Positions 16,555 through 24,580 of a stretch of DNA of 36,445 nucleotides are shown here, one piece after another; the first letter of the stretch is position 1; each line of letters starts with the position of its first letter. A program made the translations under genes and the position numbers. This DNA comes from Rhodobacter sp. (GTDB lineage: Bacteria > Pseudomonadota > Alphaproteobacteria > Rhodobacterales > Rhodobacteraceae), in contig JASJDP010000037.1 in the NCBI GenBank assembly GCA_030065095.1, positions 1 through 36,445 of the forward strand. The letters are read 5' to 3'. The notes below the pieces were generated by a model, which was not told the origin of the DNA, searched no databases, and saw nothing but the letters and a program-made list of their open reading frames with translations.

Positions 16555-17546
16555 CCGCTCTGAACCTGTCGAACATCTGCAAGTCCTTCGGCAAGGTCGA
16601 GGTTCTCAGAGACATCAGCCTGACCGTCGAAGAGGGCGAGTTCGTGGTTTTCGTCGGGCCGTCGGGCTGCGGGAAATCGACCCTGTTGCGGGTGATTGCC
16701 GGGCTGGAGGATGCGACCGCGGGGACCGTCGAGATCGCAGGCGAGCGGGTGAATGACGTACCGCCCGCCAAGCGCGGCATCGCGATGGTGTTCCAGACCT
16801 ACGCCTTGTACCCGCATCTGACGGTGCGCGGGAATATGGCGCTGGGGTTGAAGCAGGAGGGGCAGGCGAAGGACGTCATCGAAGCGCGGATCGCCGAGGC
16901 AGCGCGGATGCTGCACCTGGAGCCCTATCTGGAGCGGCGGCCGGCGGAGCTTTCGGGCGGGCAGCGGCAGCGGGTGGCGATCGGACGCGCCGTGGTGCGC
17001 GAACCGGAGTTGTTTCTGTTCGACGAGCCGTTGTCGAACCTCGACGCCGCCCTGCGGATGAACACGCGGATCGAGATTGCAGACCTGCACCGCAAGTTGG
17101 GGGCGACGATGATTTACGTCACCCATGACCAGATCGAGGCGATGACGCTGGCGGACCGGATCGTGGTTTTGCGGAACGGGATCGTCGAGCAGGTGGGGTC
17201 GCCGATGGAGCTGTACAACGATCCGGTGAACCGGTTCGTGGCCGGGTTTCTGGGGGCGCCATCGATGAACTTTCTGCCGGGGCATGTGCTGGGCAAAGCG
17301 GCAGAGGAGGCGGGAATACGGCCGGAAAATCTGCGGATCGAGGAGTCGGGTCAGTTGGCGGCCGAAGTGACCCATGTGGAACATCTGGGCGGCGATACGA
17401 ACGTGCTGGTCCGGATCGAGTCCGGCGAGATCCTGACCCTTAGGCTCTTCGGGCAGCATGCGCATGCGGTGGGTGATAGCGTGCAGGTCGGGTTCGACGA
17501 GAGGGACGTGTATCTCTTCGACAAGGACGGCGCACGGCTGCGGTAG
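16551..17546 (+). CDS. Carbohydrate ABC transporter ATP-binding protein (MsmK/UgpC type)
   Basis: This 331-residue ATPase has Walker A GPSGCGKST, the Q-loop in VFQTYALYPHLTV, signature LSGGQRQRVAIGRA, Walker B LFLFDEPLSNLDA and switch histidine in VTHDQIEAM. The C-terminal regulatory (OB-fold/TOBE) region starts near residue 235 (FVAGFLGAPSMNFLPG). It drives import by the two permeases encoded upstream. The start overlaps the preceding stop. It ends the operon and converges on the hydrogenase protease gene; only a short hairpin (CCAGGC/GCCTGG, 17629-17645) was seen in the gap. Confidence 0.96.
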   Translation: MTALNLSNICKSFGKVEVLRDISLTVEEGEFVVFVGPSGCGKSTLLRVIAGLEDATAGTVEIAGERVNDVPPAKRGIAMVFQTYALYPHLTVRGNMALGLKQEGQAKDVIEARIAEAARMLHLEPYLERRPAELSGGQRQRVAIGRAVVREPELFLFDEPLSNLDAALRMNTRIEIADLHRKLGATMIYVTHDQIEAMTLADRIVVLRNGIVEQVGSPMELYNDPVNRFVAGFLGAPSMNFLPGHVLGKAAEEAGIRPENLRIEESGQLAAEVTHVEHLGGDTNVLVRIESGEILTLRLFGQHAHAVGDSVQVGFDERDVYLFDKDGARLR

Positions 17547-17656
17547 CACGATGGCGCCGCGGGGACGCTATGCCGACTGGGTGAATTCCATACAGGTATC
17601 GCAAACAGATTCGGGTCCGGTCTTGACGCCAGGCCGAGCGCCTGGGCGAGATTCGT

Positions 17657-18097
17657 CTACCTGTTCACGAGCCGGTGGAGCAGCGTCTTCGCAGCCTCGG
17701 TGACGGCGGGGGACAATCCCTCGCCGTGGCTGAAATCCATGCCTTCGATGGCGAAAAGGAGCAGGCTGCGGGGGAGCAGGCCGAGGACGCGGGCGGTCTC
17801 GACCGCCTCGGCGACGCCAAAGCGGTGGGTGGAGTAGTGAAAGAATTCCGCCGGTACAGCGTCAGCGATAGCATCGAACTCGGCGAGGGTTCCGGGACGT
17901 GCGCCGCTACGGGAAGCGTCGAGAATGACGATTTCGGGGTGGGTTTGGAACAGATCGATCAGGCGTGTGCCGTCGCCTTCGTGGGCCATGGTGCTGAGGC
18001 CGTGTTCGGCGAGACGCGCGGCGAGCCAGGGCCCGACGCCGTCGTCACGGCGGAAGGGATTGCCGATCCCGATGTGAAGAGGGGCTGCTTTCGTCAC
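17657..18097 (-). CDS. Hydrogenase maturation endopeptidase (HycI/HoxW family)
   Basis: This 146-residue protease trims the C-terminus of the [NiFe]-hydrogenase large subunit after nickel insertion. The family motif GIGNPFRRDDGVG (residues 9-22) provides the first metal-binding acid (D18/D19 in place of the Glu of HybD). D60 in VILDASRSG and H91 in STHRFG match the other two nickel-sensing ligands. The start is GTG at 18097 and no strong ribosome-binding site is apparent. It lies downstream of the large subunit gene, separated by a 493-base gap, so it may be the last gene of the operon or have its own promoter. Confidence 0.9.
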   Translation of the reverse strand: MTKAAPLHIGIGNPFRRDDGVGPWLAARLAEHGLSTMAHEGDGTRLIDLFQTHPEIVILDASRSGARPGTLAEFDAIADAVPAEFFHYSTHRFGVAEAVETARVLGLLPRSLLLFAIEGMDFSHGEGLSPAVTEAAKTLLHRLVNR

Positions 18098-18590
18098 TTT
18101 GGTTTGGCTCTGATCTGCAGGAATTGATCCGTTTCAGAAACATATCCAAAGTCGTCGGCATGGCCCAGCGGCGGCGTGCGGGTTGACGTGGCTTTGTCTT
18201 CGGGTCTGGGTCCGGGCTGAAGGGGACATTGCCCGCCGTGAGACGAGCCGCGCCATCGCCGACCCGCGGGGAGGCGAACCGAGCCTCTGAACGACTCGTT
18301 TTATCCCCGCAAAGTCCGAACGACCTCAATCCGATACGCACCGTCAGCAAATCGCCTCCCCTCCGGGGCGGGTCGGCGATGGCGCGGCGGCCTTCGGCCT
18401 TGATTCCGCGCCAGGGGCAAGGTGGGAATGTCCCCTCCAGGCCAAGACCCGCCCCTGCGCTTCACCTGCAGCGCATCACGCACGATGGCACATAGCGGCA
18501 CCCATGATCGATCGACGTGCCAACCTCACCAAACCGCCGACGCGGCTGGGCGGGCGTCTGCACGCTCGCCTGGTTCGGAGCGACGTGTGC
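18098..18590. other. Gene-poor gap between hydrogenase large subunit and its protease
   Basis: No convincing gene was found in these 493 bases. The middle is occupied by a long inverted repeat (18222-18435). The short reading frames across it on either strand have no ribosome-binding site or family resemblance. Confidence 0.6.
18222..18435. repeat. About 210-bp imperfect inverted repeat
   Basis: The 21 bases at 18247-18267 (core GCGCCATCGCCGACCCG) are exactly complementary to 18368-18388. The next 10 bases, GGGGAGGCGA (18268-18277), pair with TCGCCTCCCC (18352-18361), with six extra bases (18362-18367) on one side. An outer pair, GGGGACATT at 18222-18230 with AATGTCCCC at 18427-18435, extends the symmetry. 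It lies downstream of the hydrogenase large subunit gene and could fold into a long transcript hairpin or be a miniature mobile or dispersed element. Confidence 0.8.
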
Positions 18591-19880
18591 CTACGTCCGC
18601 TCGACCGTCAGCTTCAGGAAATGCGTCGCGCAACTGATGCAGGGGTCGTAGTTGCGGATCGTCTGTTCGCAGCGCCAGCGCAGGTCGTCGTCGGGCAGGT
18701 CCATATATCGGCGCACGACGCGGGTCAGGTCCACCTCGATCTGCGGCTGGTTCTGCGAGGTGGGCGGGACGATGCTGGCGTCGGTGATGCGGGCGTCGGC
18801 ATCGATGCTGTAGCGGTGATAGCAGATGCCGCGCGGGGCCTCGGTACAGCCGTGGCCGGTGCCCGCGCGGGGCGGGGCATCGATAAACGCAGGCGTGAAC
18901 GGCCGATAGGCGCGGGCGAGGCGCAGCGCCTCTTCGATTGCATATTGCACCTCGACCATGCGCACCAGAATCGACTGGAACGGGTTGGTGACGACCGGCC
19001 CCAGGCCGCAATCCTCGGCGGTCTGCTTGGCCGTGTCGCTCAGTTGCCCGAAATTGTTGGCATACCGCGCAAGCGGCCCGGTGAGGTAGGGCGGGCCATC
19101 CTTCATATGGCCGTGCAACGCATTGGAGCGTGCCACATGGGTCTCAAAGAAGTGGTCCGGGTACTCGTCGACCGCGATGTCGAGGCCGGTGTTCGACACG
19201 ATGCGGCCCTCGTCGATGGGGTAGAGTTCGGGGTGCTTCAGCGAGACGAAGACATAGTCATCCTCGTCGTCGGGAAACTCGAACTTGGCGAACCCGCGCG
19301 CGACCTCGCCCGCGGCCTGAACGCCCCATTCGAGTTCCGGAATCAGGTCCGCGATGGCCTTGGCCGACGGTGCCTTGTAGAACCCCCCGACACGCGTGTT
19401 GACCGGGTGGACCGAGCGGCCGCCGATCACCTCCATCAGCGTGTTGCCGAGTTTCTTCAGGCGGAGCGCAGTCTTGACCAGCTCGGGCTCGACCTTTGCA
19501 ATCGCCATGGCGTCGTGCAGGTTCAGGAAGTCCGGCGCGTGCAGCATGGCCGCGTGCAGCACATGGCTTTGGATCCATTCGCCACAATAGATCATCCGGC
19601 GCAGGTCTCTGATCGGTCGGGTGACCTCGATGCAAAGCGCCTGTTCCATCGCGTGGGATGCGCCCATGACATAGGCGATGGGGCAGATGCCGCAGATGCG
19701 GCTGGTTATGTCGGGGGCTTCATGCGCGTCTCTGCCCCGCATGAACGCCTCGAAGAACCGCGGCGGTTCGAAGATGCGAAATTCGACCGTCTCGATTTCA
19801 TCGCCGTTGAGCTTGACGTAAAGCGCGCCTTCGCCCTCGACCCGGGCGAGTGCGTCGACTTGCAGGGTGCGGGTGGTCAT
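18591..19880 (-). CDS. hydA: Group 3b [NiFe]-hydrogenase large (alpha) subunit
   Basis: This 429-residue catalytic subunit carries the Ni-Fe site. The N-terminal ligand motif is [10 protein letters not shown] (C63, C66) and the C-terminal one is DPCISCATH (C414, C417, H420). The protein continues nine residues beyond H420, so it is made as a precursor for endopeptidase processing, consistent with the protease gene downstream. Other family stretches are GAPPRAG-type [17 protein letters not shown] and the start [11 protein letters not shown]. The start at 19880 overlaps the small subunit stop (ATGA). Together with HydD, HydG and HydB it forms a soluble NAD(P)H-linked hydrogenase (sulfhydrogenase type); direction in vivo is not readable from sequence. 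Confidence 0.95.
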   Translation of the reverse strand: MTTRTLQVDALARVEGEGALYVKLNGDEIETVEFRIFEPPRFFEAFMRGRDAHEAPDITSRICGICPIAYVMGASHAMEQALCIEVTRPIRDLRRMIYCGEWIQSHVLHAAMLHAPDFLNLHDAMAIAKVEPELVKTALRLKKLGNTLMEVIGGRSVHPVNTRVGGFYKAPSAKAIADLIPELEWGVQAAGEVARGFAKFEFPDDEDDYVFVSLKHPELYPIDEGRIVSNTGLDIAVDEYPDHFFETHVARSNALHGHMKDGPPYLTGPLARYANNFGQLSDTAKQTAEDCGLGPVVTNPFQSILVRMVEVQYAIEEALRLARAYRPFTPAFIDAPPRAGTGHGCTEAPRGICYHRYSIDADARITDASIVPPTSQNQPQIEVDLTRVVRRYMDLPDDDLRWRCEQTIRNYDPCISCATHFLKLTVERT

Positions 19881-20641
19881 GCGCGGTCTCCGGCATTGGC
19901 GAAGGCGGGGGCGGCGGCGTTGAAATAGCGGTATTTGTCTCGGGTTTGCGTTTCGCTGAGCCCAAGTCGGGCGAATTCGGCGCTGAGCGCGGCGGTGTTG
20001 GCGTGCTCGACCGGCCCAAAGCAGCCATAGCAGCCGCGGCCGATTTTCGGGCAAAGGTTGCCGCAGCCGGCCTGCGTGACGGGCCCCATGCAGGGAATGC
20101 CCTGGCTGACCATGACACAGGCGGTCTCGGCGCGCTTGCATTCGACGCATTGCGAAACGTTCGGAATATGCGGTTTGCGTGCGGCCAGCGTGGCGGTGAT
20201 CAGTTCGATCAATTGAGACTTCGAAACCGGGCAGCCACGCAGTTCCATGTCGACCTGCACGTGGTCGGCGATGGCGTGGGAATGTTCCAGCGTCTCGATA
20301 TAGTCGGGATGGGCGTAGACCGTGTTGGTATAGCCGTCCACATCCGCGAAGTTCCGAAGCGCCTGAATCCCGCCCGCAGTGGCGCAGGCGCCGATGGCAA
20401 TCAGGACCTCGGATTGAGCGCGGACTTCGCGAATGCGGTGGAGGTCATGATCGGTGGTGATCGAACCCTCGACGAGCGAAATGTCGTAGGGACCGTCCTT
20501 GATTTCCGACGTGGCCTCGAGAAACTGCGAGATTTCGACGGCTTCGGCCAGCGCCAAGAGCTCGTCCTCGCAATCCAGCAGGGTCAGCTGGCAGCCGTCG
20601 CAGGAGGCGAATTTCCAGACGGCGAGTTTGGGTCGGGTCAT
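19877..20641 (-). CDS. hydD: Group 3b hydrogenase small (delta) subunit
   Basis: This 254-residue cytoplasmic small subunit has no Tat signal, as expected for group 3. It carries the cysteines for three FeS clusters: CDGCQ near the start (C14, C17), GACA and GCPVSKSQL for the proximal cluster, and the C-terminal set CVECKR, GIPCMG, GCGNLCP and [10 protein letters not shown]. It passes electrons between the Ni-Fe site and the flavin/FeS subunits. It starts directly after the gamma subunit stop (no gap) and overlaps the large subunit start. Confidence 0.95.
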   Translation of the reverse strand: MTRPKLAVWKFASCDGCQLTLLDCEDELLALAEAVEISQFLEATSEIKDGPYDISLVEGSITTDHDLHRIREVRAQSEVLIAIGACATAGGIQALRNFADVDGYTNTVYAHPDYIETLEHSHAIADHVQVDMELRGCPVSKSQLIELITATLAARKPHIPNVSQCVECKRAETACVMVSQGIPCMGPVTQAGCGNLCPKIGRGCYGCFGPVEHANTAALSAEFARLGLSETQTRDKYRYFNAAAPAFANAGDRA

Positions 20642-21487
20642 CTAGATCTCCCTAATCGCCAGGCGCTTGCCGATTTGGTCATAGCGAAAGACCGGGCCGT
20701 CCTTGCAGACGAAATCGGGCCCCCATTGGCAGTGGCCGCAGAAGCCGAGCGCGCATTTCATGTTGCGTTCCATCGAGACCCAGATACGGCTCGCAGGGAC
20801 GCCGAGTTCGGTGAGGTCCTGTGCGGTGAAGCGCATCATGATTTCGGGTCCGCAGATGAAGACCGAAACATTGGCGGGGTCAGAGGTGCCGAGGATGCGT
20901 TCGAGCCGGGTGGTGACCACGCCCACATGGCCCGTCCAGCCGCGCGCGGCCATGTCGACGGTGACCTCGACATTGGCGCCGGAAAACGCGCCCCATTCGG
21001 CGACCTGGGACCGGTACAAAAGGTCGTCGGGCGAGCGGGCACCGAAAAGCAGCGAGACCTCTTCATATTCGAGCCGGTTGGCGAGCGCCTGGCACACGGC
21101 ACCGCGCAGCGGGGCGAGGCCCAGGCCACCGGCCACGAACAGCATGTGACGGCCCTTCTGGTCCTCGACCGGCCAGTCAGAGCCGAAGGGCCCCCGTACG
21201 CCCAGCATGTCGCCGGCGCGCAGCCGGGTCAGCGCGGCCGAGACGCGGCCGACATTTCGGGTGGTGTGGATCAGCCGCTCGGGGACGGCGGGGTCGCCCG
21301 AGATCGAGATCGCCGCCTCGCCCACGCCATAGGCGTAGAGCATATTGAACTGGCCCGCCTTGAACGGGCGCGGCGGGCCATCGACCGGCAGAAGCGACAT
21401 GGTGGTGACGTCGTCAAGCTCTTCCCACACCTCGGCCACGCGGTAGCGGTGCGGCACCATCGGGTCCTGGGCATTGGCGGCGTCCAT
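20642..21487 (-). CDS. hydG: Group 3b hydrogenase FAD/NAD(P)-binding (gamma) subunit
   Basis: This 281-residue protein belongs to the ferredoxin-NADP reductase superfamily. The FAD-binding part covers about residues 12-110 ([10 protein letters not shown], then ISGDP). The NAD(P)-binding part has [13 protein letters not shown] and the conserved ICGPE. A C-terminal [2Fe-2S] site is formed by cysteines in [14 protein letters not shown] and the later FVCKDGP. It exchanges electrons between NAD(P)H and the hydrogenase FeS chain. It lies 3 bases after the cyclic-nucleotide-binding-fold gene. Confidence 0.94.
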   Translation of the reverse strand: MDAANAQDPMVPHRYRVAEVWEELDDVTTMSLLPVDGPPRPFKAGQFNMLYAYGVGEAAISISGDPAVPERLIHTTRNVGRVSAALTRLRAGDMLGVRGPFGSDWPVEDQKGRHMLFVAGGLGLAPLRGAVCQALANRLEYEEVSLLFGARSPDDLLYRSQVAEWGAFSGANVEVTVDMAARGWTGHVGVVTTRLERILGTSDPANVSVFICGPEIMMRFTAQDLTELGVPASRIWVSMERNMKCALGFCGHCQWGPDFVCKDGPVFRYDQIGKRLAIREI

Positions 21488-21490
21488 GGA

Positions 21491-21955
21491 CTAGCCCGCG
21501 CCGTAGAGATCGAGAAGTTGCAGCCGCTGGGCGCGGACCCGCTTGGTCAGGTGCGGCAGCCAGGTCTTGAAGATCTGGTAGCCGAGCGCGGGGTGGTCGT
21601 CGCACTTCCCGCGCACGCAATTGGCGTCCAGCGACACGGCGCTGACCTCGGTCACGGCGCGGGCATCGGCGGACGAGCGATAGGGCGGCACCAGCCAGGA
21701 CCAGCCCGCGACATCACCCTGGTTCAGCGTCTCGACAACGATGGCCGGCCGGCCGGGGGCGGCGATCTCGATGGCGACGTCGCCGCGGCGGATGATATAG
21801 ACCTTGTCGGCCTCGTCGCCTTCCTTGTAGATCAGCGATCCCTTGGCGAAATGCTCGTTGCGGCCGCAGCCGGCAAGCAGATCGAGCGTTTCTTCGTCGA
21901 AATCCTTGAAGACCGGATGGTCGGCCAGAAGGTCCTTGATGCTGTGAAGTTCCAT
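21491..21955 (-). CDS. Cyclic-nucleotide-binding-fold protein in the hydrogenase operon (HoxI-like)
   Basis: This 154-residue protein is a single cNMP-binding beta-barrel: [18 protein letters not shown], then [24 protein letters not shown], with [21 protein letters not shown] as the phosphate-cassette region. It has no helix-turn-helix, so it is not a CRP-type regulator. In Ralstonia the soluble hydrogenase contains HoxI, a CRP-like-fold subunit reported to serve NADPH-dependent activation; the operon position here suggests a comparable accessory subunit. GAGGAGGAG directly overlapping the preceding stop gives a very strong ribosome-binding site, so high synthesis is expected. Confidence 0.9.
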   Translation of the reverse strand: MELHSIKDLLADHPVFKDFDEETLDLLAGCGRNEHFAKGSLIYKEGDEADKVYIIRRGDVAIEIAAPGRPAIVVETLNQGDVAGWSWLVPPYRSSADARAVTEVSAVSLDANCVRGKCDDHPALGYQIFKTWLPHLTKRVRAQRLQLLDLYGAG

Positions 21956-21965
21956 GCTCTCCTCC

Positions 21966-23081
21966 TCAGCCGTCGTCGCGCGCGATCACGGCGGCCTCTT
22001 CTGTGATATCGATGCCGACCGGGCACCAGGCGATACAGCGTCCGCAACCGACGCAGCCGGACGAGCCGAACTGGTCGTGCCAGGAACTGAGCTTGTGGGT
22101 CAGCCACTGGCGGTAGCGCGCTGCCGGGTCCTGCCGCACCGCGCCACCGTGGATATAGCTGAAGTCGAGGCTGAAACAGCTGTCCCAGACCCGCCAGCGT
22201 TCGGTATGGTCGCCGGTCAGGTCGTTTGTATCCTCGACGTCCGAACAGAAACAGGTGGGGCAGGCCAGCGTGCAGTTTGCGCAGTGCAGGCATTTTTCGG
22301 CCACGGCCTGCCAGCCGGGGTGATCCTCTTTCCCCTTCAGCCGGGGGGCGATGTCGGCAGGCAGGCGGCGGGTTTGCTGGGCTGCAGCGTGGGCGGCGGC
22401 GAGGCGAGCCGTGGCGTGGTCGTCGCCGGTGGCGTCGCGCAGCGGCAGGCCGTCGGCCAGCGCGGCGCCTTGTGCGCTGCCGATCTGCAGGAGAAAGCGA
22501 TGGTCGCCGTCGGGATCCAGCTCTGTCAAGGCAAGATCGAAGCCCTCCTCGGCATGCGGCCCGGTGTTCATCGAGGCGCAGAAACAGGTTGCCGCGGAGC
22601 GGGCGCATTGCACCGCGACGATCAGCGTGGCGGCACGGCGGCGTGCATAGTCGGTGTCGGTGAAGCTGCCGTTGTCAAAGACCGCGTCCTGGCGCTCGAT
22701 GGCGGCGATCTCGCACGGCCGCACGCCGAAGAAGGCGGTTTTGGGGTAGTCCTCGGCCCGGTCGTCGATCTCGAACCCGTCGGCGGTTTTCGTGGCCGAC
22801 CAGAGTTTTCGGCGCGAGGGGTAGAGCCATTTCTTCCAGCTCTGCGGGCCGACGACATAGTCGAACCACGCCTCCGGACGGCCCTCGGTCAGCCGGTAAT
22901 GGCCCGCTTCCTGATCGTCAGTGCGGCCACGGGGAAGGTCATCGGCGGTCCGGAGTTCTTCATAGGCGATGGTCCCGTCGACCTCTTGCGGACCGATCAC
23001 ACGCCAGCCTGCGCCGACAAGCGCCCCGATCAGGGGCGCGGGGCTGGAGATGACGAAGCTGTCGCCGGGGGCGGCTTGCAT
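21966..23081 (-). CDS. hydB: Group 3b hydrogenase 4Fe-4S (beta) subunit
   Basis: This electron-transfer subunit has two ferredoxin-like cluster motifs, [16 protein letters not shown] (about residue 280) and [17 protein letters not shown] near the C-terminus. The upstream family domain contains [13 protein letters not shown] and [12 protein letters not shown]. The start at 23081 (371 residues) is preferred because AAGGA lies about 10 bases upstream. An ATG at 23138 would add 19 residues (MIPLSLPQLHRF...) and cannot be excluded. It is the first gene of the hydrogenase operon, and the intergenic DNA upstream contains an FNR/FixK-type box. Confidence 0.93.
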   Translation of the reverse strand: MQAAPGDSFVISSPAPLIGALVGAGWRVIGPQEVDGTIAYEELRTADDLPRGRTDDQEAGHYRLTEGRPEAWFDYVVGPQSWKKWLYPSRRKLWSATKTADGFEIDDRAEDYPKTAFFGVRPCEIAAIERQDAVFDNGSFTDTDYARRRAATLIVAVQCARSAATCFCASMNTGPHAEEGFDLALTELDPDGDHRFLLQIGSAQGAALADGLPLRDATGDDHATARLAAAHAAAQQTRRLPADIAPRLKGKEDHPGWQAVAEKCLHCANCTLACPTCFCSDVEDTNDLTGDHTERWRVWDSCFSLDFSYIHGGAVRQDPAARYRQWLTHKLSSWHDQFGSSGCVGCGRCIAWCPVGIDITEEAAVIARDDG

Positions 23082-23271
23082 GCGGGAGGGTCCTTCGCGC
23101 TGGAACCGGTGCAACTGGGGTAGTGATAGCGGTATCATGGGAACGCTGGGAATGATCTGAATCAAGGAATTCTAGTGGATGATGGTGGTGCAGCAGGAAG
23201 AGAACGCTATTGCCCTGTGCGGTAGGACGGACGGCAAAGCACCCGCTCGACGCTTGCCCTGAGCAATCATT

Positions 23272-23285
23272 TTGATCTGCGTCAA
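23272..23285. promoter_or_regulatory. FNR/FixK/Anr-type binding site
   Basis: TTGATCTGCGTCAA matches the TTGAT-N4-ATCAA consensus at 9 of 10 defined positions. It lies about 190 bases upstream of the hydrogenase operon start and 75 bases upstream of the protease-fold gene at 23361. For the rightward gene, a TATAGT/TAGATT stretch at 23304-23312 would put a start site roughly 40 bases from the box centre, the usual activator position. No similar -10 was seen leftward. Oxygen-responsive control of one or both genes is inferred. Confidence 0.75.
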
Positions 23286-23360
23286 GGGACCGCAGAAGTG
23301 CTTATAGTAGATTAAAAAAGTGGGTTTTCTCGGGCAAATAGAGAGAAGGGGGAATAGCAA

Positions 23361-24413
23361 ATGATTTTTCCTGACGACGAGAGAAACGAGGAACACCCAG
23401 ATTTCGAACGGCTGAAAAAGATAAAGCTGGCGCATCGGGAGCGGCTTCTCAATATCCCGCACGTTCATGGGGTCGGAATTGGATTTCGGTTAATTGACGG
23501 GTCGTACAGTGATGAGCTTGTGATCAAAGTCTTTGTGTCCCATGAAATCCCGGAAGAAACTGCCGAAGAGGCGTATCGTATTCCAAGTTCGCTGTCGGTC
23601 GGCAAGGAAACGGCTGAGGTTGAGATCGAAATTGTCGGGCCCCCGACAGTTCAAGTTTTCCGGCTTCGGTCGAGGCCCTTGCGCGGAGGGTCCAGCATTG
23701 CACCCCTAGATACATCCGGGCAGGACGTCGGTGTCGGCACGCTTGGCGTGTGTATAATGATGCGCGATCAGATGCCGTATATACTGAGCTGCCGTCACGT
23801 TCTCATGCCGCCCGGAGTTCAAATTGGGGCACGGGTTACCCAACCCGCGCTGACCGATGGCGGTGCGCCCCAATTCGCGGACGTGGTTGCCAACGTTTCG
23901 CAAGCGGCGCCGGTCAACTTTACGGGTTGGAACAGAGTAGACGCCGCATTGGCGCAAGTTATCGATGGTTTTGACGTTGGTGATCGGCTTGTGCATTGGA
24001 TAGGTTATCCCAGTTTTCGGCCACTCAAGAAAACCAGCGGATTTAACAGTATCATGAAGCCGGTGGCAAAAATGGGCAGAACGACGGAATTTACAGTTGG
24101 GATGGTGATTTCTGTATCAGCGGACTTTGAAGTGGATTGGAGTCATGTTTTTGGGAATGCCCCTCGTACTAACTTAGTTCGGTTCGAAGATCAATTGATG
24201 ATTGTTCCACCTATGTTCAGCACCCCCGGTTCGGCAACTATACCGTTTTCACAACAAGGCGATTCGGGTTCCCTTGTTGTAGACCTTGCATCAAAACGCC
24301 CCGTGGGCATGGTAATGGCATCCGGTAGCATTAAGCGGCCTGTAAATATTCACAGCTATACGTTAGCAAATAAGATAGAAGATATTTATGATTCGTTTGG
24401 AATTGAATTCTAG
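23361..24413 (+). CDS. Cytoplasmic trypsin-like (S1-fold) serine protease homologue
   Basis: This 350-residue protein has no signal peptide or membrane segment. Residues 30-62 (VHGVGIGFRLIDG...ELVIKVFVSHE) form the small N-terminal module often seen ahead of this type of trypsin-like domain. The catalytic triad can be assigned as H146 (SCRHVL), D194 (NRVDAAL) and S302 (QQGDSGSLVV). The KMGRTTEFTVG segment (238-248) matches a conserved strand of the family. GAAGGGGGAA before the ATG is a strong ribosome-binding site. Its DNA is clearly lower in GC than the neighbours, which suggests transfer. No partner gene is adjacent. Substrate and role are unknown. Confidence 0.82.
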   Translation: MIFPDDERNEEHPDFERLKKIKLAHRERLLNIPHVHGVGIGFRLIDGSYSDELVIKVFVSHEIPEETAEEAYRIPSSLSVGKETAEVEIEIVGPPTVQVFRLRSRPLRGGSSIAPLDTSGQDVGVGTLGVCIMMRDQMPYILSCRHVLMPPGVQIGARVTQPALTDGGAPQFADVVANVSQAAPVNFTGWNRVDAALAQVIDGFDVGDRLVHWIGYPSFRPLKKTSGFNSIMKPVAKMGRTTEFTVGMVISVSADFEVDWSHVFGNAPRTNLVRFEDQLMIVPPMFSTPGSATIPFSQQGDSGSLVVDLASKRPVGMVMASGSIKRPVNIHSYTLANKIEDIYDSFGIEF

Positions 24414-24440
24414 ATTTCAATTTCACCTATACTTGAAATC
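24413..24440 (+). other. Hairpin at the stop codon of the protease-fold gene
   Basis: GATTTCAA (24413-24420) pairs perfectly with TTGAAATC (24433-24440) around a 12-base loop, starting at the last base of the stop codon. No T-run follows, so termination here is doubtful. Confidence 0.4.
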
Positions 24441-24538
24441 ATAATATTGAATCAATAAAAACTTTCTATTTGCCATCCATCTATATTTGTGGATTTAAAT
24501 GTAGCTTTAGAATTCACATGACCTGATTCAGAAAGATT

Positions 24539-24572
24539 ATGGTGGCGCACTGGCGCCACCATTTGCTTTTTT
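24539..24572 (+). terminator. Strong hairpin terminator, probably bidirectional
   Basis: A perfect 10-bp stem (ATGGTGGCGC at 24539-24548 with GCGCCACCAT at 24553-24562, loop ACTG) is followed on the plus strand by TTTGCTTTTTT. It lies 18 bases beyond the stop of the leftward solute-binding protein gene and about 125 bases beyond the protease-fold gene. It can serve both converging genes. Confidence 0.88.
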
Positions 24573-24580
24573 ATGGTGCC

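Noticed and set aside
17629-17645. CCAGGC/GCCTGG hairpin between the ABC ATPase and hydrogenase protease genes
   Set aside because: The stem is only 6 bp with no T-run; expected by chance in GC-rich DNA, so not called as a terminator.
18301-18501. 66-residue minus-strand frame in the gap after hydA
   Set aside because: It crosses the inverted repeat, has a Pro/Arg-rich translation, no ribosome-binding site and no family resemblance.
19850-22006. Long open frame on the plus strand opposite the hydrogenase genes
   Set aside because: It is antisense to four well-recognised hydrogenase genes, has low-complexity His/Gly/Arg-rich translation and no ribosome-binding site or family match; GC-rich codon bias creates such mirror frames.
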